NCBI RefSeq assembly: GCF_038502225.1
Contig: NC_091298.1
Coordinates: 35,713,340-35,777,339, forward strand
Length of the DNA stretch: 64,000 nt
Origin: Cherax quadricarinatus
Taxonomy: Eukaryota > Arthropoda > Malacostraca > Decapoda > Parastacidae
Reading direction: 5' to 3'
Below the pieces are notes generated by a model. It searched no databases and was not told the DNA's origin. It was given only the letters and a program-made list of their open reading frames with translations. The stretch's first letter is position 1. Each line of letters opens with the position of its first letter. Made by a program: the position numbers and the translations under genes. This document shows positions 58,168 to 64,000 of this stretch, piece by piece.

Positions 58168-58240
58168 CAGTCAAGGGTTCGGACCAGTCAAGGGTTCGGA
58201 CCAGTCAAGGGTTCGGACCAGTCAAGGGTTCGGACCAGTC
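58168..58240. repeat. 17-bp minisatellite in LINE C 5' region
   Basis: Slightly more than four copies of CAGTCAAGGGTTCGGAC, virtually identical to each other, about 110 bases upstream of the ORF1 start. Repeated 5' monomers act as promoters in some LINEs; whether these do is unknown. Confidence 0.93.
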
Positions 58241-58500
58241 TATCTGATCTGATCAGTGGGTCACTTATTTAAACCATACTGGTCGGTGATTTGAGCTAAC
58301 ACATGAAGGATCTACTGGAAATTATCTACCCGAGTAATATGTGATTTGATTGATACAAAAGTATAACTTGCGTGTTGAAGAGCCGGTGACTGCTGGCACT
58401 CCTACAGTGACGAACGGTCGACCTCCACCCTTGTTTATCAGTCGCTGTATCTAGCTTCTCTATTTTTTTTTCCGTCTCCACCACAATAAATGCTATATTA

Positions 58501-58890
58501 TCACTATAGTTGACTGGTGCAAATTTTGGAGGAAGGACGCTTTTTCTGTAGTAATAATTGCTTCTCGTTGTGTATATTGCGACCGCTGGTAACTGCAGGT
58601 TATATGAAATTCACAGTATGTCTGGTATTTCAAGAAAAAGAAACTAATGAAAGTCACTCCACTCCACTAAGTACCATTATAATACTGGTTAGTTGCTACT
58701 ACAACACTGTATTCTGCTATTCACTGGTATCACTAGATTATATGCGAGTACACTAGCGCCCAAGATTGGTTCCAGGCGCTAGAGGGATGTATCGTATAGG
58801 ATTGATGACACAAATTAAAGTTCTAGCACGTAAGAGCGACCGTGAAAACACCAGAAAATCGGGAGCACAACGAGGCACGCTGACACTGTC
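58501..58890. other. Spacer without recognised gene
   Basis: Between LINE C and the Penelope-like fragment. The LINE C 5' end may fall inside it. Nothing recognised. Confidence 0.4.
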
Positions 58891-58899
58891 ACGCTACTT

Positions 58900-59614
58900 C
58901 CCATTCAATACTTTTCCTATAATGCTTCCCCTGTCAAGAAAAGTGTTCTTATCTCCCTCTTTCTCCGTGCCCTCCGCATCTGTGATCCTCAGTACCTTCC
59001 AGCAGAAATTTCCACTCTTCATAATTCGTTTTCTCGTCTTGGCTACCCTTCCCATTTCATAGACTCTGCCCTCTCACGTGCTAAACGTAATTTCTTCTCT
59101 CCCAAACTCTCTACTCCTGGGAACTCTTCTGTCCTCTGCCTTCCCTATATTTCCGGTCTTTCTAATCTTAACAATTCTCTCCGTCCCTTAGACATCAAGC
59201 TTACTTTCCGCCAGACTAACACTCTTCGCACTAATCTCGTTCATACCTCTCCTCCCTCTACAGATGTTCCTGGTGTCTACTCTATTTCTTGCTTCTCCTG
59301 TCCTCTTCAATACTTTGGAGAAACTGGTCGATCTCTTTCTGACAGACTTAGAGAGCACAGAAATAGTGTTAGGCTTGTCGACACTAATAATGCTCTTTTC
59401 TGTCACGTCAGAGATCACAGCCATCCTATTGACTGGTCTGCTAAAACTGTCTTCCCTACTTCCAACTTTAACAGTCGCCGTCTGGTTGAATCCTCCCTAA
59501 TACACAAATTTTCTTTTATGAATCTTAGTCCTGGCTTCGTCTCTATAGATGCCTTCCTCTCCCACTACATTGTAAAATGCTCCAAACTTCAGAACACTCG
59601 TGACTTAACCTGAT
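58900..59614 (+). pseudogene. Penelope-like element: RT C-terminal part and GIY-YIG endonuclease
   Basis: One open plus-strand frame from about 58908 to the stop at 59612-59614 encodes the carboxy-terminal region of a Penelope-like polymerase (SVLISLFLRALRICDPQYL, near 58935) and a GIY-YIG endonuclease. The endonuclease shows GVYSISC (near 59275) and QYFGETGRSLSDRLREH (near 59310), with the Arg of RLREH and the Glu of LVESSLI (near 59490) as catalytic candidates; an HxxxH-type pair lies in CHVRDHSHPIDW. The reverse transcriptase palm is missing, so it is a 5'-truncated copy, but this remaining frame has no stop. GIY-YIG attached to a reverse transcriptase is diagnostic of Penelope-like elements. 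Confidence 0.9.
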
Positions 59615-59865
59615 TCCTCATTTTTTCTTCTTCTCCCTCTTCCCCTTTCCTCTTTCCCTTTTTATTTTCTCTTCTGGGTTGTCTTTCTTTCCTCTGTCTT
59701 GTGTTTCTGTTCCTTCATTATTTATTTCATTACTTCCCCTCCCCTCCACCTCTGTGTTCTTGCTCTCCTTCTGTGGGCACCTAGCTCCCTTGCAGTGCTC
59801 CCCCTTTCTTTGTATTTGACTGGCTCCTCCTCCTCCTTAATTCCACACTACCACTACCACTACCA

Positions 59866-59930
<65 letters not shown>

Positions 59931-60070
59931 GCTACTACCACCACCACCACCACTACATCTTCCTGCCTATATACACCCGTCCTGCTCCACTTCTCGTTAG
60001 TGTGACTTTGTAAATGGTTATTTGTGTATCGTTCCAGTCACGGTACTGTGCCTTTTTTGTTATTTATGAC
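59615..60070 (+). other. Penelope-like 3' untranslated region with CAC/ACT microsatellite
   Basis: Pyrimidine-rich sequence follows the stop. An (ACT)n/(CAC)n tract lies at about 59845-59955. The part near 60000-60060 (GTGACTTTGTAAATGG, GTTCCAGTCACGGTACTG) looks like the conserved 3' end of the element. Confidence 0.55.
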
Positions 60071-60074
60071 ATCT

Positions 60075-62250
60075 AGGCCCTAGCTCATTCCTTAGACCAC
60101 CGGGGCAATCTGCCACTTTTCCACTCCTTGTCTGAGAGACATTTTCGTATCCGGATTAATAATATGCTTTTCCCTGATAATATACAGGATGAAGGTGTCC
60201 CTCAAAGATGTGTCTTTAGCACCACGCTTTTTCAACTAGCTATTAATGATCTGGTCTCTGCTTTTCTACATAATATTTGGTCACCACTTTATGCTGATGA
60301 CTTTTCTATAGTTTATGCAGGTGCTAACTGCCATCCAGTAGCAGTCTCTCTCCAGAATGCTGTCGACCTTGTTTCCCATTGAGCCACTACTCATGTGTTT
60401 AAATTTTCTCGCACCTAGACGTTATGGTGTATCTAATACTCCATTATACCTGTACGGTTTCCGCATCTCTGAACGTGATATGGCCAGATTTCTCGGTCAT
60501 CTGTTTGATTGCCGGCTGTCCTGGAAGCCTCAGATTACCTCACTGAAAGCAACTTGCCATAGCCGGCTGAACCTCCTTAAAACCTTCACTCATCTTTCTT
60601 GGGGGGGGGGGGCGATCGACGAACTCTCCTTCGATTTCGTTCTGCCCTAATCTTATCGAAACTAGATTATGGCGACCAGTTATACTCTGTCGCAACACTT
60701 TCTAAACTTCATCCTATTTATTATCAGGAATTACGTTTGTGTTTAAGTGCTTCTTGTTCTTTCACTGTCGAGAGCCTATATGCAGAGGCGAGTGTTCTAT
60801 CTTTGCACAATCGATGCGATGCCCATTGTCTTCGATATTTTGTTCGCTCTCATGACCTTCACGATCCTTCTAAGACAATGGGCATCACATCGATTGTGCA
60901 AAGATAGAACATTCGCCTCTGCATATGGGCTCTCGACAGGGAAGGAACGAAAAGCACTTAAACACAAACGCAATTCCTGATAATGAATAGGATCAAGTTT
61001 AGAAAGTGTTGCCACAGAGTATATCTGGTCGCCATAATCTAATGGAGGCCATAATCTAATGGACGTTAGTAGAGGTCTATTATTTGATCGACGCCCCTGT
61101 TTACTCCGTCCCGGCTTCTCTTCATTTGCCCCCTTTATATGTTCACCTGGCATCTAAAGTTTATCTTCGCGCACGACAGTGTGCAAAAGCTCAAATACCT
61201 ACAGTTGCTTCTCTTTCTCTTTTTCTTAACCAATTCCGCTCTCATTCTCGTACCGTTGTAGTTTACACTGATGGTTCTAAATGCTCACGTTGTCAGGTTT
61301 GCCGTTGTGTTCCCGGACATTGTTGTGCGAGGTCATTAGAGTAAGCTAGCGTTTTCACTGCTGAGCTGTATAAAATTCTCATCGCGATTATGCGTATTGC
61401 ATCCAGGTCTACATCAACATCTGTGGTAGTTTCAAATTCGTTTAGTGCTTTGCAGGCTATCAAAATATTTAATTCGCTCCATCCTCTGGTTATTCGTATA
61501 CAACTTTGGCTGCGCCGCATTTCCAGCAAAAACAAAGAAATCGTTTCCTGCTGGGTCCCTGGTCATGTTGATGTTCAGGGCATCGAGGCAAGTGGACTCT
61601 GTAGCGCGGTAAACAGTACATAACTTCCACATTTTATGGAAGGGTATTCCATTCTTAGACTATTTTGCCGTATTCTCTAGCCACATAAGCAACCGGTGGC
61701 AACAATGTTGGTCTGACTTTATTCATAACAAATTATATTCTATCAAGCCGTGTTTAGGTTTCAGGTCGTCTTCTTATCATTGATGTAGTAGAGAGACTAC
61801 GTTCTCCCGTCTTCGCATCGAGTATACACGTCTCACTCATGAGTATCTCATGGAGAGGCACCCAGTGCCACTCTGCGAGAATTGTCAAGTTCTAATTTCA
61901 GTTTGTCATAATCTATTAGACTGTCCTGTCTACCAGATGGGCATACAGAATTTACCTCCGACGTCATGACCTTCTAACACCCTTATCCTCCCTCCTCGCT
62001 GACGGCCTCACTTTGACACGGACTCCGTCTTTGATATTTTTGTCAGCAGCAGTTTTATGACACCAACTTTGATTACATTTCCTATACCACTCCTTACTAC
62101 CTTTATTAACTCTGCTTCTGTTATACTCTTCATCCTCGCTGGTCGCTGATCAAACATATTACACCTTAAGCACACCTTACCCTGCAGTACTGTACGACCT
62201 TAATTTAGGGCTTAGTTGTGATTATTATGCGTTGAATAATAATAATAATA

Positions 62251-62306
<56 letters not shown>
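60075..62306 (+). pseudogene. I-like LINE fragment: reverse transcriptase, RNase H, zinc knuckle, (AAT)n tail
   Basis: The 5'-truncated plus-strand LINE begins near 60075. The reverse transcriptase shows GVPQRCVFSTTLFQLAINDL (60195-60255), then the catalytic LYADDFSIVYAG near 60290. A rearranged stretch follows (60663-61041, see palindrome). RNase H is visible from about 61255: VVVYTDGSK, ELYKILIAIM, VVSNSFSALQAI (usual SDS changed to SNS) and SCWVPGHVDVQGIE. A terminal cysteine motif, LCENCQVLISVCHNLLDCP, lies near 61880. The end is an (AAT)n tract at about 62238-62306. RNase H plus a (TAA)n tail are characteristic of the I group. Many stops are present. Confidence 0.8.
60663..61041. repeat. 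170-bp palindrome inside the I-like LINE
   Basis: Arms 60663-60832 and 60872-61041 are reverse complements with some mismatches, around a 39-base spacer. Both encode the same piece of reverse transcriptase (YGDQLYSVATLSKL on plus; YGDQIYSVATLSKL on minus). An inverted duplication of one element segment explains it. Confidence 0.92.
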
Positions 62307-62307
<1 letters not shown>

Positions 62308-62600
62308 GCACTCTCAATGATATTCCAGGGCTCAAAGAGGGTGATGTTGACAATACAGGATATCGTGATGATTGAAGTTTGGAAAGACTCTTTGCCAATG
62401 TTCCCGTTATAATGTGAGGGACATTACCAATTCATGCCGTGAGACTCCTCACGGAAGGTTCCATGACGCTGGTGAGGGGCTCTTGATATAGGGAATTGGA
62501 TATACGCTCCAGTTCTCTGAATTAAGCCTGAATACCTTCCACATTCCCCACCGAAAGGCGCTGCATAATCCTACGGGTTTAGCGCTCCTCCTTGATTATC

Positions 62601-62645
<45 letters not shown>
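62307..62645 (+). mobile_element. Short retroelement fragment with (AAT)n tail
   Basis: About 290 bases end in CCTACGGGTTTAGCGCTCC, then GATTATC and (AAT)n (62600-62645). The shape, non-coding body plus AAT tail, fits a SINE or the 3' untranslated end of an I-like LINE. No tRNA-like promoter boxes were seen. Confidence 0.5.
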
Positions 62646-63480
62646 GTGGCGTGACAAATAAGAGCTGGATATTGGTTTTATGTGGTTTAGGCTGCCCATA
62701 AAACCTGGCTGATTTGTGTTTGATGTGGAGTAGATGCAAGCGCTCTTTATCTCTACCGGTCTTCCACAGTATGTTAGGGGCATTGTTTAGAAAGGAATCA
62801 GTTTCCTTCTTGCACTGATGTTCCAGTATTGACATGTAGGTGCTGGTGTCATTTGGTATAATTTGGATTTTATTGACATGATCTGCATGGTTAGGGATGA
62901 AAAGTCCTCTTCCTTTATCAGCTGTGGTTAAGAGTATATCACTACTTTTGGTTGGGTCTTTGAGTGCACGAATGTAGCATCTTGGTAGGACACGTTTCTT
63001 CAGTTCAGAAATTACTACAGTAATCAGTCTTTGTACAAATCCTTTTTGAAATTCAGTGTCTCTGATATTGTATTTTTTGATAAGGATGTCGAGTTTGAAT
63101 TTGGGTTACCCTGGCAAACCCAAGTCCAAAGCTGAGTTCTTCGGTTTCTATGTCACTGGGGATGTAGGAAGAAAGGTTGTTGACGATACGCACTCTCCTA
63201 TGTCTTTCCATTTATTATGATGATATAACGTTGATAGTTTCCTGGTGAGGCTTTATCTGTTGTAAATTAGCTGTGGTTATTCTACTTAGTATGACTTCGG
63301 ATGTGCGTCAGTAGGACTCGAGGAGAGGCGAGACATAGATGTTGTACTTTGTGGAAGTAGCCTAGGAGAGCGTTGAAATTTCGTACTGCCATTCGAGAAG
63401 ATAATGAAGTGTGGCTGGAGAGAACGGGTGTGTGAAATCGGTGAGGTAGTGTGGAGTCGATCTCGGTGTTACCTGTCAGG
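62646..63480 (-). pseudogene. Penelope-like element: RT N-terminal part
   Basis: On the minus strand, in several frames: VNNLSSYIPSDIETEELSFG (near 63130-63190), LKKRVLPRCYIRALKDP (near 62970), DILLTTADKGRGLFIPNHAD (near 62915) and KSARFYGQPKPHK (near 62690). Family members usually read ADKGG and RFYGLPKIHK at these sites. The polymerase then stops at the AAT tract, before the catalytic palm, so this piece is cut off on its 3' side. It is on the strand opposite to the GIY-YIG fragment at 58900-59614. Confidence 0.78.
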
Positions 63481-64000
63481 GATTTATCGAATTCTCCCTT
63501 ATGAATTTTTTTACAGGTAAAATTAGAATAACTGCAATAAAGAAAAAGGTTAATAACACGATATATAAAACATAACTATTAATATAAGTAAAATAAAAGT
63601 TACTATTATATTCAGGATAGTAATTATAGTACTATATAGCCTTTCAGGCTATGTAGCTAAGTTACATAGCTGTCTGGTATTGTGGTGGTGGTGAGACAAG
63701 GAGTGGAGAGAGGTGATGTTGTCTCAAGGAAGGCGTGTAGGTGCCTGATGACATTGACTGTTGGTAAGGTGGCTTGCTGACGGTGTTCGCTGATTTTGGT
63801 GCCCAGGTTGAAATATTTAGAAGAGATAGTCAGAAATCAGTTCGCACTTACGTCCTTTGTCATAAATTCCTTCCACACAGTAATATTGTACGCTCCCATC
63901 ATAGCAGCTGCTGTGTAGCGGAGAGAGACAGAGGATTAGGAACACCTCTAGTAAAGAGTAATCAAATTTCCCACATGCGGCTCAGATGCATGTGCGGAAT
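63481..64000. other. Possible 5' part of the second Penelope-like element
   Basis: No open frame is recognised. By position this could be the untranslated 5' region of the Penelope-like element to the left. The imperfect repeat TATAGCCTTTCAGGCTAT near 63635 is a small palindrome. Confidence 0.3.

Larger units (their letters stand above)
53708..58500 (-). mobile_element. LINE C, copy 1, both ORFs intact
   Basis: A two-ORF non-LTR retrotransposon on the minus strand: 5' untranslated region with a 17-bp minisatellite, ORF1 (58059-56803), ORF2 (56854-53747) and a 3' end in short direct repeats (CTCCAGGTAAA, CTCCAGGTATA). The 5' boundary near 58500 is a guess. Neither ORF has a stop or frameshift, unlike every other element here. 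ORF2 motifs place it in the Jockey superfamily, probably near the CR1/L2 group. Confidence 0.85.

Overview
The window is eukaryotic repeat sequence, most likely from an arthropod with a large transposon-rich genome; a decapod crustacean is my best guess from the mix of families, not a proven identity. I found no convincing host gene, tRNA, rRNA or CRISPR array. Nearly every coding stretch belongs to a transposable element, and most are broken by frameshifts, stops or nested insertions.

Layout. 1-320: faint degenerate minisatellite. 1890-3640 (+): decayed LINE A (ORF1 remnant plus endonuclease). 3640-7545 (-): decayed Tx1/L1-like LINE. 7625-7915 (-): old BEL/Pao gag fragment. 9604-22027 (-): BEL/Pao LTR retrotransposon with both LTRs, 10-bp terminal inverted repeats and a 5-bp target duplication (CAGCT). 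It carries two guests: a CR1-like LINE with an SGNH-esterase ORF1 (about 16985-21022) in its leader, and an unidentified 926-bp TTAA-flanked insert in gag. 22745-26325: a 23-24-bp satellite organised into about 1.5-kb higher-order repeats. 26492-32659 (-): Gypsy-type element with gag, protease and integrase but no reverse transcriptase between protease and integrase (Gmr1-like order or a deletion). 32999-41320 (+): a second, gutted Gypsy element (5' LTR, primer site, T-rich leader, integrase) whose 3' LTR was hit by a second CR1-like LINE. 41321-41865: more of the same satellite in the same higher-order register. 42239-44064: (AT)n arrays holding two copies of a 388-390-bp MITE and a long snap-back palindrome. 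44100-48180: LINE B (+) split by a reversed fragment of LINE A. 48640-49600 (-): hAT-type transposase remnant around GAA/AAT microsatellites. 50042-51900 (-): decayed copy of LINE C. 53708-58500 (-): LINE C with both ORFs intact (ORF1 with PHD-like and CCCH fingers, ORF2 with endonuclease and reverse transcriptase), the best candidate for recent activity. 58900-60070 (+): Penelope-like fragment with a GIY-YIG endonuclease. 60075-62306 (+): I-like LINE fragment with RNase H, an internal 170-bp palindrome and an (AAT)n tail. 62650-63480 (-): reverse transcriptase N-terminal part of a second Penelope-like element.

How it fits together. The elements do not form a pathway; they form a stratigraphy. 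Insertions into one another give a relative order: LINE after BEL, reversed LINE A fragment after LINE B, CR1 after the second Gypsy. The satellite array appears to have been split by some 15 kb of LTR elements. Autonomous functions still visible are limited to LINE C, and perhaps ORF1 of the first CR1-like copy.
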